A stretch of DNA of 64,000 nt. Origin: Serratia sp. FDAARGOS_506 (GTDB lineage: Bacteria > Pseudomonadota > Gammaproteobacteria > Enterobacterales > Enterobacteriaceae). Under the pieces are notes generated by a model, which worked only from the letters and a program-made list of their open reading frames with translations, did not search any database and was not told the origin of the DNA. Shown here one piece after another: positions 1 through 10,356 of the stretch. Where the stretch lies: positions 248,001-312,000 of the forward strand of contig NZ_CP033831.1 of NCBI RefSeq assembly GCF_003812745.1, in the 5' to 3' direction. Position numbers and translations under genes: made by a program. Position 1 is the first letter of the stretch. Each line of letters begins with the position of its first letter.

Positions 1-861
1 AAAGGCGCCGGTAACGAAGAGCTGCGTCAGGCGGTCAAACGCCTGCGCGCAGAACGCATCACGCTGCACGTGCGCGTCACCTGGGAACACGGCGACGCCG
101 CGCGCTATGTCGCGGAAGCCGCACAGCTCGGCGTCGGCACCGTCGTCGCCGGCGGCGGTGACGGCACCATCAACGAAGTGGCCGCCGCGCTGGTGCAACT
201 GCCGGCGCACAACCGGCCGGTGCTGGGCATCCTGCCGCTCGGTACCGCCAACGATTTCGCCATGGCCTGCAATATTCCCCCGTCGCCGGAACAGGCGCTA
301 CAGCTGGCGATCAAGGGCCGCTCGGTGCCGATCGATCTGGCCAAGGTCAACGGCGAGCGCTACTTCATCAATATGGCCACCGGCGGCTTCGGCACCCGCA
401 TCACCACCGAAACGCCGGAGAAGCTGAAGGCGGCGTTGGGCGGCGTGTCCTACTTCGTGCACGGCTTGCTGCGCATGGATACGCTACAGGCCGACCGCTG
501 TGAAATTCGCGGGCCGGACTTCCGCTGGGCCGGCGACGCGCTGGTGATCGGCATCGGCAACGGCAAACAGGCCGGCGGCGGCCAGGAGCTGTGCCCCAGC
601 GCGCTGATCAATGACGGCCTGCTGCAACTGCGCCTGCTGATCGCCGATGAACTGCTGCCGGCGCTGGTCGCCGCCCTGTTCAACGACGAAGAGAGCAACA
701 GCATCCTCAGCGCGGCGCTGCCGTGGCTCGAGATCGACGCACCGCATGAGATGACTTTCAACCTCGACGGCGAGCCGCTCAAAGGCCGTCATTTCCGCAT
801 CGAAGTGTTGCCGCAGGCCATCGAATGCCGCCTGCCGCCTAACTGCGCCCTGCTGGGCTGA
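1..861 (+). CDS. yegS: Probable lipid kinase YegS, 5'-truncated by window edge
   Basis: The frame is open from base 1 and stops at 859-861, giving 286 residues. E. coli YegS has about 299, so roughly a dozen N-terminal residues lie outside the window. The GGGDGT nucleotide-binding signature of the diacylglycerol-kinase catalytic domain is at 151-168, followed by the [10 protein letters not shown] motif that pairs with it. The family phosphorylates lipids such as phosphatidylglycerol at the cytoplasmic face of the inner membrane; the physiological role is unsettled. It stands alone upstream of the rsp cluster on the same strand, with 167 bases between them. Identity is firm because the sequence follows E. 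coli YegS closely; the substrate is family knowledge only. Confidence 0.93.
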   Translation, partial: KGAGNEELRQAVKRLRAERITLHVRVTWEHGDAARYVAEAAQLGVGTVVAGGGDGTINEVAAALVQLPAHNRPVLGILPLGTANDFAMACNIPPSPEQALQLAIKGRSVPIDLAKVNGERYFINMATGGFGTRITTETPEKLKAALGGVSYFVHGLLRMDTLQADRCEIRGPDFRWAGDALVIGIGNGKQAGGGQELCPSALINDGLLQLRLLIADELLPALVAALFNDEESNSILSAALPWLEIDAPHEMTFNLDGEPLKGRHFRIEVLPQAIECRLPPNCALLG

Positions 862-957
862 CCTTGTTGGGCGCAGCCGCTGCGCCCCGCATCTTCCCCC
901 CGTTTACCCGCTTTCGCTCGCGATCAAATGTGATCCTCTCCGGCAAATTCGTCAACT

Positions 958-969
958 CATACTTGTATG
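958..969. promoter_or_regulatory. Candidate RspR operator upstream of rspA
   Basis: CATAC-TT-GTATG is a perfect 5+5 inverted repeat, flanked by AACT on the left and AGTT on the right. It lies about 60 bases before the rspA start. FCD-type GntR repressors bind short palindromes of this size, and the GntR gene ending this cluster is the obvious ligand. A half-site-like GTATGGT recurs just upstream of that gene at 7572-7578. The assignment is inference; no published RspR motif was compared. Confidence 0.4.
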
Positions 970-1028
970 GTAGTTAGTTCATGGCGTATTTTCGCGCTAT
1001 CTCTCCGCAGCTACAGGATGTGAAGGTT

Positions 1029-2243
1029 ATGAAAATCGTCAACGCCGAGGTGTTCGTCACCTGCCCGGGGCGCAACTTTGTCACGCTGAAGATCACCACC
1101 GATGACGGCATCATCGGCCTCGGTGACGCCACGCTGAACGGGCGTGAACTGTCGGTGGCCTCTTACCTGAAAGATCACCTCTGCCCGCAGTTGATCGGCC
1201 GCGACGCGCAGCGGATCGAAGACCTCTGGCAATTCTTCTACAAAGGCGCTTACTGGCGGCGCGGCCCAGTGACCATGTCGGCCATTTCCGCCGTCGACAT
1301 GGCGCTGTGGGACATCAAGGCCAAGGCCGCCAACATGCCGCTGTACCAGCTGCTGGGCGGCGCGTCGCGTTCGGGGGTGATGGTGTATTGCCACACCACC
1401 GGCCACTCGATCGACGAGGTGCTCGACGACTACGCCAAGCATAAAGAGCAAGGCTTCAAGGCGATCCGCGTCCAATGCGGCGTGCCGGGCATGAAAACCA
1501 CCTACGGCATGGCCAAAGGCAAAGGCCAGGCCTATGAGCCGGCCACCAAGGGCGACTGGCCGGAAGAACAGCTGTGGTCGACGGAAAAATACCTCGATTT
1601 CACCCCCAAACTGTTCGACGCGGTGCGCAACAAGTTCGGCTTCAACGAGCACCTGCTGCACGACATGCACCACCGCCTGACGCCGATCGAAGCGGCGCGC
1701 TTCGGCAAAAGCGCCGAACCGTATCGCCTGTTCTGGATGGAAGATCCGACGCCGGCGGAAAATCAGGCCTGTTTCCGCCTGATCCGCCAGCATACCGTCA
1801 CACCGATCGCCGTCGGCGAAGTGTTCAACAGCATCTGGGACTGCAAACAGCTGATTGAAGAGCAGCTTATCGACTACATCCGCACCACCCTGACGCACGC
1901 GGGCGGCATTACCGGCATGCGGCGCATCGCCGACTTCGCCTCACTGTATCAGGTGCGCACCGGCTCCCACGGCCCTTCCGATCTGTCGCCGATCTGCATG
2001 GCGGCGGCGCTGCATTTCGATCTGTGGGTGCCGAACTTCGGCGTGCAGGAATACATGGGCTATTCCGAGCAGATGCTCGAGGTGTTCCCGCACAGCTGGA
2101 CGTTCGACGACGGCTATATGCATCCGGGCGACAAGCCGGGCATCGGCATCGAGTTCGATGAGAAGCTGGCGGCCCGTTACCCATATGAACCGGCCTACCT
2201 GCCGGTCGCACGTCTGGAGGATGGCACCCTATGGAACTGGTAA
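1029..2243 (+). CDS. rspA: Starvation-sensing protein RspA, D-mannonate dehydratase family
   Basis: A 404-residue enolase-superfamily protein nearly identical along its length to E. coli RspA. The ATG at 1029 is chosen because it matches the E. coli N-terminus and follows AGGATGTGAAGG; an upstream in-frame ATG at 981 would add 16 unmatched residues. Metal ligands fit Asp212, Glu238 (MEDP) and Glu264 (VGE), with Arg147, Tyr159 and His214 near the expected catalytic positions. Residue 316 in the HGPSD segment is proline; in this subgroup alanine there goes with efficient mannonate dehydration and proline with low or no activity (recalled from work on the ManD subgroup). The true substrate is therefore uncertain. 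First gene of the rsp cluster, 5 bases before rspB. Confidence 0.93.
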   Translation: MKIVNAEVFVTCPGRNFVTLKITTDDGIIGLGDATLNGRELSVASYLKDHLCPQLIGRDAQRIEDLWQFFYKGAYWRRGPVTMSAISAVDMALWDIKAKAANMPLYQLLGGASRSGVMVYCHTTGHSIDEVLDDYAKHKEQGFKAIRVQCGVPGMKTTYGMAKGKGQAYEPATKGDWPEEQLWSTEKYLDFTPKLFDAVRNKFGFNEHLLHDMHHRLTPIEAARFGKSAEPYRLFWMEDPTPAENQACFRLIRQHTVTPIAVGEVFNSIWDCKQLIEEQLIDYIRTTLTHAGGITGMRRIADFASLYQVRTGSHGPSDLSPICMAAALHFDLWVPNFGVQEYMGYSEQMLEVFPHSWTFDDGYMHPGDKPGIGIEFDEKLAARYPYEPAYLPVARLEDGTLWNW

Positions 2244-2248
2244 CCACC

Positions 2249-3265
2249 ATGCGCAGCGTTGTGATCGAACAACCCGGGCACCTGGCGCTGCAGACGCGCG
2301 CGCTGCCGCAGCCGGCGGCCGGCGAGGTGCGGGTCAAGGTGAAATTCGCCGGCATCTGCGGCTCCGACGTCCATATCTATCATGGCCATAACCCGTTCGC
2401 CCGCTATCCGCGGGTGATCGGCCACGAGTTCTTCGGCCTGATCGATGCGCTGGGCAAAGGCGTCGATCCGACGCGCCTCGGCGAACGCGTTGCGGTAGAT
2501 CCGGTGGTGAGCTGCGGCCACTGCTATCCCTGTTCGGTCGGCCGCCCCAACGTCTGCACCTCGCTGCAGGTGATCGGCGTGCACCGCGACGGCGGCTTCA
2601 GCGACTACGCCTGCGTACCGGCGCGCAACGCCTATCCGGTTCCGCCCGCCATCAGCGATCGCCACGCCGCGATGATCGAACCCTTCAGCATCGCCGCCAA
2701 CATCACCGCCCACCTGCAACCGCGCCCTGACGACATCGCGCTGATCTACGGCGCCGGGCCGATGGGGCTCACGGTGATCCAGACGCTGAAAGGCGTGTAC
2801 GGCGTCAAGCAGGTGTGGGTCGTCGATCGCATCGCCGAGCGGCTGGACATGGCACGCGCCAACGGTGCCGACAAAGTGTTCAACAACGCCGAGGCCGCAT
2901 TGCCGCAGGCGCTGCAGCAGCGCGGCGTTCAGCCGACGCTGATCGTCGACGCCGCCTGCCACCCCGCCATTTTACCGGAGGCGATCAATCTGGCCTCGCC
3001 GGCGGCGCGCATCGGCATCATGGGCTTTTCCAGCGACGCCTGCACCCTGAACCAGCAGAGCATCACCAGCAAGGAGTTGTCGATCTTCTCCTCGCGCCTG
3101 AACAGCGCGCGCTTCCCGCAGGTGATCGGCTGGATGGCGGACGGCAAGCTAGACCCGCAGCGGCTGCTCACCCACTGCGTGCCCGCCGACGACGTCGAAC
3201 GGGCAATACAGATGTTCGAGCGGGATCAGCGCACCTGCTGCAAAGTGCTGCTGCAGTTCGAATAA
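2249..3265 (+). CDS. rspB: Zinc-dependent sugar-acid dehydrogenase RspB
   Basis: A 338-residue medium-chain zinc dehydrogenase matching E. coli RspB. The start at 2249 (MRSVVIEQ) matches the E. coli N-terminus; an in-frame ATG at 2231 would overlap rspA. The catalytic-zinc motif GHEF is near residue 58, the four-cysteine structural-zinc loop (CGHCYPCSVGRPNVC) near residues 89-103, and a Rossmann GAGPMGL motif near 170. It probably oxidises an L-gulonate/L-idonate-like or related acid with NAD(P)+, judging from homologues. It is almost certainly co-transcribed with rspA. A 7-bp stem-loop follows it, so downstream genes may be expressed at a different level. Confidence 0.92.
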   Translation: MRSVVIEQPGHLALQTRALPQPAAGEVRVKVKFAGICGSDVHIYHGHNPFARYPRVIGHEFFGLIDALGKGVDPTRLGERVAVDPVVSCGHCYPCSVGRPNVCTSLQVIGVHRDGGFSDYACVPARNAYPVPPAISDRHAAMIEPFSIAANITAHLQPRPDDIALIYGAGPMGLTVIQTLKGVYGVKQVWVVDRIAERLDMARANGADKVFNNAEAALPQALQQRGVQPTLIVDAACHPAILPEAINLASPAARIGIMGFSSDACTLNQQSITSKELSIFSSRLNSARFPQVIGWMADGKLDPQRLLTHCVPADDVERAIQMFERDQRTCCKVLLQFE

Positions 3266-3288
3266 CGCCAAGGCAGCATCGGAACAGT

Positions 3289-3306
3289 GGGCGGCCCCCG
3301 CCGCCC
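3289..3306 (+). terminator. Intercistronic stem-loop after rspB
   Basis: GGGCGGC-CCCC-GCCGCCC forms a perfect 7-bp G+C stem with a 4-base loop, 24 bases after the rspB stop. No U-run follows, so partial termination or mRNA-end stabilisation is more likely than full termination. Confidence 0.4.
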
Positions 3307-3356
3307 GTGCAAACAACGAAGCATCACGATTAAAACGACACCCAGTGGAGTGCTTT

Positions 3357-4646
3357 ATGTTTAAAAACCTGCGTTGGACCATCGTGTTCCTGCTGTTCAT
3401 GGTCTACATGATCAACTACCTCGATCGCGTGGCGCTGTCGATCACCGTGCCGATGATCGAACAGGATCTGATGCTGAACGCCGAACAGTTCGGTCTGATC
3501 TTCGGCAGTTTCTTCTTCGGCTACGCCATCTTCAACTTCGTCGGCGGTCTGGCGGTCGACCGTTTCGGCCCGACGCTGGTGCTGGGCGTGGCGGTCGGCC
3601 TGTGGTCCATCTTCTGCGGCATGACGGCGGTCGCCACCGGTTTTTACTCGATGCTGATCCTGCGCGTCCTGTTCGGCATGGCCGAAGGGCCGATCTGCGC
3701 CTCGGCCAACAAGATGATCAACGGCTGGTTCCCGAAGAAGCAGGCGGCGACCGCCATGGGCCTGCTCAGCGCCGGTTCCCCTTTGGGCGGCGCGGTGGCC
3801 GGGCCGATCGTCGGCTATCTGGCGCTGGCGTTCGGCTGGCGGCCGGCGTTTATGATCATCTGCGCCATCGGCATCGTCTGGATGCTGGTGTGGTTCTTCG
3901 TAGTGGCGGATAACCCGGTGAAAAGCCAGCGCGTCAGCGCCGAAGAACGGGCGCTGATCGCGCGGCTGAAACAGGAAAACCTCGGCGAGGAAAGCGCGCT
4001 GAGCGAGGCCGCGCACGGGTTGGGCTACTACCTGAAACAGCCGATCATTCTGGTCACCGCCTTCGCTTTCTTCTGCTACAACTACATTCTGTTCTTCTTC
4101 CTGAGCTGGTTCCCCTCATATCTGGTTCAGGCACACAACCTGAACATCAAGGAGATGAGCCTGACCACCATGATCCCGTGGATCGTCGGCTTCGTCGGGC
4201 TGGCGCTCGGCGGTTATATTTCCGACAAAATCTTCAACATCACCGGCAAATTGCTGCTGTCGCGCAAGATCGTGCTGGTCACCAGCCTGCTGGCGGCGGC
4301 GGTGTGCGTGGCGTTGGCGGGCACCGTCAGCAGCGTGGTGCCGGCGGTGATGCTGATGTCGGTGTCGATCTTCTTCCTCTACATCACCGGCGCCCTCTAC
4401 TGGGCGATCATCCAGGACGTGGTGCATAAATCCCGGGTCGGCGGCGCCAGCGGGTTCATTCATTTGATCGGCAGCGTCTCCGGCATCATCGGGCCGATCG
4501 TCACCGGCTACATCGTGCAGAACACCGGCAAATTCGACAGCGCCTTTATGCTGGCGGGCGGCGTCGCCGCGCTGGGCGCGCTGCTGGTGCTGCTGGTGAT
4601 CAAGGCGCCGCGCGCAACGGCGGGCGTGCAAATCTTAAAACCATAA
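3357..4646 (+). CDS. MFS transporter, ACS (sugar-acid:H+ symporter) family
   Basis: A 429-residue, 12-helix permease of the anion:cation symporter branch that includes ExuT, GarP and LgoT. The ATG at 3357 follows GGAG at 3347-3350; a GTG at 3345 is in frame but overlaps that ribosome site. The first helix ends with the NYLDR motif typical of this family, and loop motifs such as [10 protein letters not shown] and WFPKKQ are present. Placed between rspB and a mannonate-oxidoreductase homologue, it likely imports the hexonate or hexuronate used by the cluster. E. coli K-12 has no equivalent in its rsp region as far as I recall. The substrate is not predictable from sequence. Confidence 0.82.
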   Translation: MFKNLRWTIVFLLFMVYMINYLDRVALSITVPMIEQDLMLNAEQFGLIFGSFFFGYAIFNFVGGLAVDRFGPTLVLGVAVGLWSIFCGMTAVATGFYSMLILRVLFGMAEGPICASANKMINGWFPKKQAATAMGLLSAGSPLGGAVAGPIVGYLALAFGWRPAFMIICAIGIVWMLVWFFVVADNPVKSQRVSAEERALIARLKQENLGEESALSEAAHGLGYYLKQPIILVTAFAFFCYNYILFFFLSWFPSYLVQAHNLNIKEMSLTTMIPWIVGFVGLALGGYISDKIFNITGKLLLSRKIVLVTSLLAAAVCVALAGTVSSVVPAVMLMSVSIFFLYITGALYWAIIQDVVHKSRVGGASGFIHLIGSVSGIIGPIVTGYIVQNTGKFDSAFMLAGGVAALGALLVLLVIKAPRATAGVQILKP

Positions 4647-4654
4647 CGCCAGGC

Positions 4655-4676
4655 GGGGCGGCTTCGCCCCTTTGCT
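4655..4676 (+). terminator. Stem-loop with short T-run between MFS gene and oxidoreductase
   Basis: GGGGCG-GCTT-CGCCCC followed by TTTGCTT. The 6-bp stem and weak T-run suggest an attenuator or partial terminator inside the rsp cluster, just 5' of the ribosome site at 4686-4690. Confidence 0.4.
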
Positions 4677-4698
4677 TACCTCTCCAGGGACATTGAAC

Positions 4699-6204
4699 AT
4701 GAGACTTTCCGACTACAGCGTGCTGCCGGCCGCCATTATTCGGCCCGGCTACGCACGTGAGCGCGTGAAACCGCGCATGGTGCATATCGGCTTCGGCGCG
4801 TTTCACCGCGCGCACCAGGCGATGTACGCCGACAGGCTGGCCAGCGAGCACGGCAGCGACTGGGGCTACTGCGAAATCAGCATGCAGCACGGCCGGCAAA
4901 AGATCGCCGACCTACGGCAACAGGACCTGCTGTTCTCGGTGGCGGAGATGGATGACGACGGCTGGCGGGGCCGGGTTATCGGCGTGGTGCGCCAGGCGCT
5001 GCACCTGCAAACCGACGGGCTGGCGGCGGTGCTGGCGGCCCTGACGCAGCCTGAGATCGCCATCGTCTCGCTGACCATCAGCGAAAAAGGCTATTGCCAC
5101 CAGCCCGCCAGCGGCCGGCTGATGGCAGAACACCCGGCAATCGCGCATGATATCGCCTACCCGGCACAGCCGCAGTCGGCGCCCGGGTTGCTGCTGGCGG
5201 CGCTGCGCCTGCGCCGCGAACGCGGGCTACCGCCGTTCGCCGTGATGTCCTGCGACAACATGCCGGCCAACGGTCGGGTCACGCGCCAGGTGCTGATCGA
5301 CCTGGCGCAGCGGCAGGATCCGGCGCTGGCCGACTGGGTGCGTCAAGAGGTCGCCTTCCCTTCCACCATGGTGGATCGCATCGTGCCGGCGATGACGCAG
5401 GAAGCCCGCGGGCAGCTGCTTGCCTGGTTGGGGGGCGTCGAGGATGAGGTCGGCGTGGCCTGCGAGCCGTTCAGCCAGTGGGTTATTGAGGATCGCTTTC
5501 CCCAGGGGCGACCGGCCTGGGAAAAGGTCGGCGCCGAACTGGTGAGCGACGTGCTGCCGTTTGAGGAGATGAAGCTGCGCATGCTGAACGGCAGCCATTC
5601 GTTCCTCGCCTATCTCGGCTATCTGGCCGGTTATCAGCACGTCAGCGACTGCATGCAGGACGCGGATTTTGTCCGCGCCGCCCGTCACCTGATGCTGGCG
5701 GAACAGGCGCCAACCCTGCAGGTGCCGAACGTCGATTTGGCGCAGTATGCCGATTCTCTGCTGCGGCGTTTCCGCAACCGCGCGCTGAAGCACCGCAACG
5801 CGCAGATCGCCATGGACGGCACGCAGAAACTGCCGCAGCGGCTGCTGGACGCGATCCGCTGGCATCTGGCGCGCGGCAGCCGCTTCGACTGCCTGGCGCT
5901 GGGCGTCGCCGGCTGGATGCGTTACGTCGGTGGCCGCGATGAGCAAGGCGCGCCGATCGACATCAGCGATCCGCTGCGCGCCCCCATCGCCGCGTTGGTC
6001 GCCGGCAGCGAGGAAGGCCGGCCCCGCGTTTTGGCGCTGCTGCAGCTCGACAGCGTCTTCGGCCAGGATCTGCCCAACTCGCCTGACTTCGTCCGCGCCG
6101 TCAGCCACGCTTATCATCAACTGCTGAGCCTGGGGGCCAAAGCCGCCGTCGCCGCTCTGCCGCTTACCGACCGGGAGGTTTCCGATGACCGTCACCACGC
6201 ATAA
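4699..6204 (+). CDS. ydfI: Mannitol dehydrogenase-family oxidoreductase (YdfI/UxuB type)
   Basis: A 501-residue member of the long-chain polyol dehydrogenase family (UxuB, MtlD, YdfI). The start at 4699 follows AGGGA at 4686-4690; an in-frame ATG at 4672 would overlap the preceding stem-loop. The N-terminal Rossmann region carries [13 protein letters not shown], and the central SCDNMPANG and [13 protein letters not shown] segments are the family substrate/NAD motifs. UxuB homologues interconvert fructuronate and mannonate with NAD. In E. coli, ydfI lies beside rspAB, ydfJ and the rspR repressor gene, and the same set is reunited here. Its last 20 bases overlap the next gene, indicating translational coupling. 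Confidence 0.85.
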   Translation: MRLSDYSVLPAAIIRPGYARERVKPRMVHIGFGAFHRAHQAMYADRLASEHGSDWGYCEISMQHGRQKIADLRQQDLLFSVAEMDDDGWRGRVIGVVRQALHLQTDGLAAVLAALTQPEIAIVSLTISEKGYCHQPASGRLMAEHPAIAHDIAYPAQPQSAPGLLLAALRLRRERGLPPFAVMSCDNMPANGRVTRQVLIDLAQRQDPALADWVRQEVAFPSTMVDRIVPAMTQEARGQLLAWLGGVEDEVGVACEPFSQWVIEDRFPQGRPAWEKVGAELVSDVLPFEEMKLRMLNGSHSFLAYLGYLAGYQHVSDCMQDADFVRAARHLMLAEQAPTLQVPNVDLAQYADSLLRRFRNRALKHRNAQIAMDGTQKLPQRLLDAIRWHLARGSRFDCLALGVAGWMRYVGGRDEQGAPIDISDPLRAPIAALVAGSEEGRPRVLALLQLDSVFGQDLPNSPDFVRAVSHAYHQLLSLGAKAAVAALPLTDREVSDDRHHA

Positions 6205-7516
6205 TGCCGTCAATACCGGCAATCAACCGCTGCTGCGGCGCGTCGCCAGCGCTTCGGCCATCGGCACCGCCGCCGAATACTACGATTTCTTCGCCTACGG
6301 CACCGCCGCGGTGCTGTTCTTCGGCCAGCTGTTTTTCCCCAGCGCCGATCCGCTGATCAGCACGCTGGCGGCCTTCGCCACCTACGCGGTCGGTTTCCTG
6401 GCGCGTCCGCTGGGCGGCATCGTGTTCGGCCACATCGGCGACAAGGTCGGCCGCAAGAAGGCGCTGGTGATCACGATTCTGATCGTCGGTCTCGGCACCT
6501 TCTGCATCGGCCTGCTGCCCACCTATGAGCAGATCGGCGTCTGGGCGCCGCTCGCGCTGATCTTTATCCGCGTGCTGCAGGGCTTCGGCGTCGGCGGCGA
6601 GCAGGCCGGCGCGGTGCTGATGACCGCCGAATACGCGCCGCCGCCGCAGCGCGGCTTCTACGCCAGCTGGGTGCAGATCGGCGCGCCCGCCGGTTTCCTG
6701 CTGCCGTCCGGGCTGTTCGCGCTGCTGACCGCCGTGCTGTCGCCGGCGCAGATGCTGGACTGGGGCTGGCGCATTCCGTTCCTGCTCAGCCTGTTGCTGG
6801 TGCTGGTCGGGCTGTTTATTCGCCTGAAGATCGACGAGTCGCCGGTGTTTACCCAGATCCGCGCCACCAAGGCGGTGGAGAGCCGGCCGGTGGTGGAAGT
6901 AGCCCGTCGCTACCCCGGCCTTATCGGCAAAGGGGTGTGCGCCAAGCTGATTGAAGCCTGCGCCTTCGCCATGTTCACCGTGATCGTGCTGGCCTACGGT
7001 AAGGCCAATCACCTCAACGAAACCACCCTGCTGGAGGCGATGATCGTGGCGGTGCTGCTGGAGATTTTCGCCATTCCGCTGATGGGCCGCCTCTCCGATC
7101 GGCTGGGGCGCAAACCGGTGTACATCGCCGGCGCGCTGCTGCAGGTGGTGTGCATCGTGCCGTTCTTTATGGCGATCAACCTCGATAATTTCTGGGTGAC
7201 GCAGATCGCCATGATCGTGGTGCTGACCTTCGGTCACAGCATGTGCTATGCACCGCAGGCTTCCTACTTCCCGGAGCTGTTCCCCACTCGCGTGCGCTGC
7301 AGCGGCATCGCGCTGATCTGGCAGATCGGCTCGCTGATCGGCAGCGGCATTCTCGGGCTGCTGGCGGTGAAGATCCTGCAGGTGACCGGCGGCCACTACT
7401 ACGGGCTGGCGGGTTACATGATGGTGCTGGGCGTGGTATCGGCCATCGGCCTGAGTCTGATGCCGGAAACCGCACCAGGGCGGCGCAAGCAGGAATATCA
7501 GGATTGGCATCACTGA
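6185..7516 (+). CDS. ydfJ: MFS transporter, metabolite:H+ symporter family (YdfJ-like)
   Basis: A 443-residue, 12-helix permease of the MHS subfamily (ShiA, YhjE, YdfJ). The N-terminal signature [14 protein letters not shown] and the loop [13 protein letters not shown] are diagnostic. The start at 6185 follows GGGAGG and overlaps the oxidoreductase gene by 20 bases. In E. coli K-12 the ydfJ gene is disrupted by the Qin prophage (recalled), whereas this copy is full length and intact. Orthology to ydfJ rests on family and position rather than close identity. It gives the rsp cluster a second importer beside the ACS-family permease. Confidence 0.8.
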   Translation: MTVTTHNAVNTGNQPLLRRVASASAIGTAAEYYDFFAYGTAAVLFFGQLFFPSADPLISTLAAFATYAVGFLARPLGGIVFGHIGDKVGRKKALVITILIVGLGTFCIGLLPTYEQIGVWAPLALIFIRVLQGFGVGGEQAGAVLMTAEYAPPPQRGFYASWVQIGAPAGFLLPSGLFALLTAVLSPAQMLDWGWRIPFLLSLLLVLVGLFIRLKIDESPVFTQIRATKAVESRPVVEVARRYPGLIGKGVCAKLIEACAFAMFTVIVLAYGKANHLNETTLLEAMIVAVLLEIFAIPLMGRLSDRLGRKPVYIAGALLQVVCIVPFFMAINLDNFWVTQIAMIVVLTFGHSMCYAPQASYFPELFPTRVRCSGIALIWQIGSLIGSGILGLLAVKILQVTGGHYYGLAGYMMVLGVVSAIGLSLMPETAPGRRKQEYQDWHH

Positions 7517-7528
7517 GTTACCCTACCC

Positions 7529-7552
7529 GGCGGGTGGATTTATCCACCCGCC
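7529..7552 (+). terminator. Stem-loop terminator candidate after the rsp structural genes
   Basis: GGCGGGTGGA-TTTA-TCCACCCGCC is a perfect 10-bp stem with a 4-base loop, 12 bases after the permease stop. No T-run follows, so it may stop transcription only partly. It separates the structural genes from rspR. Confidence 0.6.
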
Positions 7553-7614
7553 CCCAACCAATAATCTGCTAGTATGGTGGCATTCGAATTCCAGCCAGAT
7601 GCCTGATTGTCGCC

Positions 7615-8301
7615 ATGTCTGAAACGTACAGTCTCACTAACAACGTCCCGGTCAACCAACAGATCTATCGCTTCCTGCGCAAGGATATCGTCGACTGCAC
7701 CATCCCCCCCGGCACCCTGCTGTCCGAGAAAGAGATTTCCACGCGCTTTTGCGTTTCGCGCCAGCCGGTGCGTGAGGCCTTTATCAAGCTGGCGGAGGCC
7801 GGCCTGGTGCAGATCCTGCCGCAGCGCGGCACTTTCGTGATGAAAATCTCCGCCAAGCGCGTGGCCGACGGGCGCTTTATTCGTCAGGCGGTAGAATGCG
7901 CCATCGTGCGCCGTGCGGCCGAGCGCGCCACCCCGGAGCAGTTGATGACGCTGGAGCACAACCTGCACCGTCAGGCGCTGGCGGCACAGAACGGGCAAAC
8001 GCGCGAGTTTCTGGCGCTGGACGACGAATTCCACCAGCTGCTGACCCAGTTTGCCGACTGCCCATTGGCGTGGGAGACCATCGAAACCATCAAGGCCACC
8101 ATGGATCGGGTGCGCTTCCTCAGCCTGAGCGAAGTCTCACCGCCGGAGAACCTGATCAAACAGCACTACCGCATCTTTGAGGCGCTGAAAGCGCGCGATG
8201 CCGCAGCGGCGGAGCGCGCCATCCATGAACACCTGGAGGAGATGATCTACTCCATCACCCCGATCGCCCTGCAGAACACCGAGTGGTTCGAGATCGAATA
8301 A
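7615..8301 (+). CDS. rspR: GntR/FCD-family transcriptional repressor RspR
   Basis: A 228-residue repressor with an N-terminal winged helix (about residues 13-75, including SEKEISTRFCVSRQPVREAF) and a C-terminal all-helical FCD ligand domain. It matches E. coli RspR (YdfH), same length, along its whole sequence. The E. coli protein represses rspAB. It is transcribed in the same direction as the structural genes but after a strong stem-loop, and a GTATGGT motif at 7572-7578 resembles half of the palindrome before rspA. It probably senses a sugar acid handled by the cluster and releases both promoters. Identity is firm; ligand unknown. Confidence 0.9.
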   Translation: MSETYSLTNNVPVNQQIYRFLRKDIVDCTIPPGTLLSEKEISTRFCVSRQPVREAFIKLAEAGLVQILPQRGTFVMKISAKRVADGRFIRQAVECAIVRRAAERATPEQLMTLEHNLHRQALAAQNGQTREFLALDDEFHQLLTQFADCPLAWETIETIKATMDRVRFLSLSEVSPPENLIKQHYRIFEALKARDAAAAERAIHEHLEEMIYSITPIALQNTEWFEIE

Positions 8302-8507
8302 TCAATCGCTTAGCGCGCCGGGGGCGATCGTCCCCGCGTATTTGGCCTCGCAAATGGCATTTCCTCTCAATCGCATCTATTGTTTGTCCTTGCCGGATCA
8401 AGTTCGGTAGTATCGCTTTACAGCTTCAATCACCGCTTTTTTACTTCGCCGGTGGTCAAAAACCCTTGCATTGCCGGTGTATGAAGAAGCTTAATCGGGA
8501 GTGAATC

Positions 8508-9557
8508 ATGACTGATATTGTGCAGTTGCTAGGAAAGGAAGCGGAAGATCTGCTGCAACACCGCTGTACCACTATCCCCGCCGAGAATCTCTACCTGCCG
8601 GGCGCCGACTTCGTCGACCGCGTAATGATCGATAACAACCGTCCCAACAGCGTACTGCGTTCGATGCAAACCCTGTTCAACCACGGCCGCCTGGCCGGCA
8701 CCGGCTACCTGTCGATCCTGCCGGTCGATCAGGGCATCGAGCACTCCGCCGCCGCCTCGTTCGCCGCCAACCCGCTGTATTTCGATCCGAAGAACATCGT
8801 CGAGCTGGCGATTGAAGCCGGCTGTAACTGCGTCGCCTCCACTTACGGCGTGCTGGCGTCGGTATCGCGCCGCTACGCGCACAAGATCCCGTTCCTGGTC
8901 AAACTCAACCACAACGAAACGCTGAGCTACCCGACCCAGTACGACCAGACCCTGTATGCCAGCGTCGAGCAGGCGTTCAACATGGGCGCGGTGGCGGTCG
9001 GCGCCACCATTTACTTCGGCTCCGAGCAGTCGCGCCGCCAGATCGAAGAGATCTCGATCGCCTTCGAGCGTGCGCATGAGCTGGGCATGGTCACCGTGTT
9101 GTGGGCCTATCTGCGCAACCCGGCGTTCAACAAGGACGGCGTGGACTACCACTCCAGCGCCGATCTGACCGGCCAGGCCAACCACATCGCCGCCACCATC
9201 GGCGCCGACATCGTCAAACAGAAAATGGCGGAAAACAACGGCGGCTACCGCGCGGTGAAATTCGGCTATACCGACGATCGCGTCTACACCAAGCTGACCA
9301 CCGATCACCCGATCGATCTGGTGCGCTACCAGCTGGCCAACTGCTACATGGGCCGCGCCGGGCTGATCAACTCCGGCGGCGCCGCCGGTGAGAACGACCT
9401 GCAGGAGTCGGTGCGCACCGCGGTGATCAACAAACGCGCCGGCGGCATGGGCCTGATCCTGGGGCGCAAGGCGTTCAAGAAATCGATGAAAGACGGCGTG
9501 GCGTTGATCAACGCCGTGCAAGACGCCTACCTGGACAAGAAGGTCACCATCGCCTGA
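8508..9557 (+). CDS. fbaB: Class I fructose-bisphosphate aldolase FbaB (DhnA type)
   Basis: A 349-residue Schiff-base aldolase, colinear with E. coli FbaB (350). It cleaves fructose 1,6-bisphosphate to dihydroxyacetone phosphate and glyceraldehyde 3-phosphate in the cytoplasm, mainly serving gluconeogenesis. The [12 protein letters not shown] segment and the conserved lysines in FLVKLNHNE and [10 protein letters not shown] mark the DhnA-type barrel; the latter lysine is the likely Schiff-base residue by analogy with archaeal enzymes. The ATG follows CGGGAGTGAATC. It is monocistronic, with 206 bases upstream in which I see no gene and a strong terminator downstream. In E. coli it lies next to the galactitol operon; here the glucitol operon follows. 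Confidence 0.95.
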   Translation: MTDIVQLLGKEAEDLLQHRCTTIPAENLYLPGADFVDRVMIDNNRPNSVLRSMQTLFNHGRLAGTGYLSILPVDQGIEHSAAASFAANPLYFDPKNIVELAIEAGCNCVASTYGVLASVSRRYAHKIPFLVKLNHNETLSYPTQYDQTLYASVEQAFNMGAVAVGATIYFGSEQSRRQIEEISIAFERAHELGMVTVLWAYLRNPAFNKDGVDYHSSADLTGQANHIAATIGADIVKQKMAENNGGYRAVKFGYTDDRVYTKLTTDHPIDLVRYQLANCYMGRAGLINSGGAAGENDLQESVRTAVINKRAGGMGLILGRKAFKKSMKDGVALINAVQDAYLDKKVTIA

Positions 9558-9578
9558 TGTGACGGACCACCTGTCCTC

Positions 9579-9602
9579 AAGCCCGGCTAGCCGGGCTTTT
9601 TT
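9579..9602 (+). terminator. Rho-independent terminator of fbaB
   Basis: AAGCCCGGCTAGCCGGGCTT is a full palindrome followed directly by TTTT, 22 bases after the fbaB stop. Confidence 0.9.
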
Positions 9603-9642
9603 GTGCCCGCTTTCTCCCCCTCATGCCACAGACCTTCTCTTT

Positions 9643-9704
9643 CTTTCATTTCAAACTTTCAAAATAAAATATTTATCTTTCAAATTGTGATCTATTTAAA
9701 ACAA
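9643..9704 (+). promoter_or_regulatory. Candidate srl control region: CTTTCA repeats and CRP-like half-site
   Basis: CTTTCA occurs three times as direct repeats at 9643, 9656 and 9677 in a markedly A+T-rich stretch upstream of srlA. DeoR-family repressors such as SrlR bind repeated hexamer-like sites, so these are candidate operators. Just downstream, TGTGATCT at 9686-9693 matches the left arm of a CRP site; the right arm (TAAAACA) is poor. E. coli srl is activated by CRP and GutM and repressed by SrlR. Functional assignment is inference. Confidence 0.4.
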
Positions 9705-9708
9705 ATAG

Positions 9709-10341
<633 letters not shown>

Positions 10342-10356
10342 TTCGTGGAGTGCAGC

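Noticed and set aside
912-945. CRP-like TGTGATC sequence before rspA
   Set aside because: Only the left arm fits; the right arm has no TCACA-like match at the proper spacing, so it is not listed as a site.
8283-8504. 73-codon open frame between rspR and fbaB
   Set aside because: It overlaps the end of rspR, lacks a ribosome site and matches nothing; the region is more likely the fbaB promoter.
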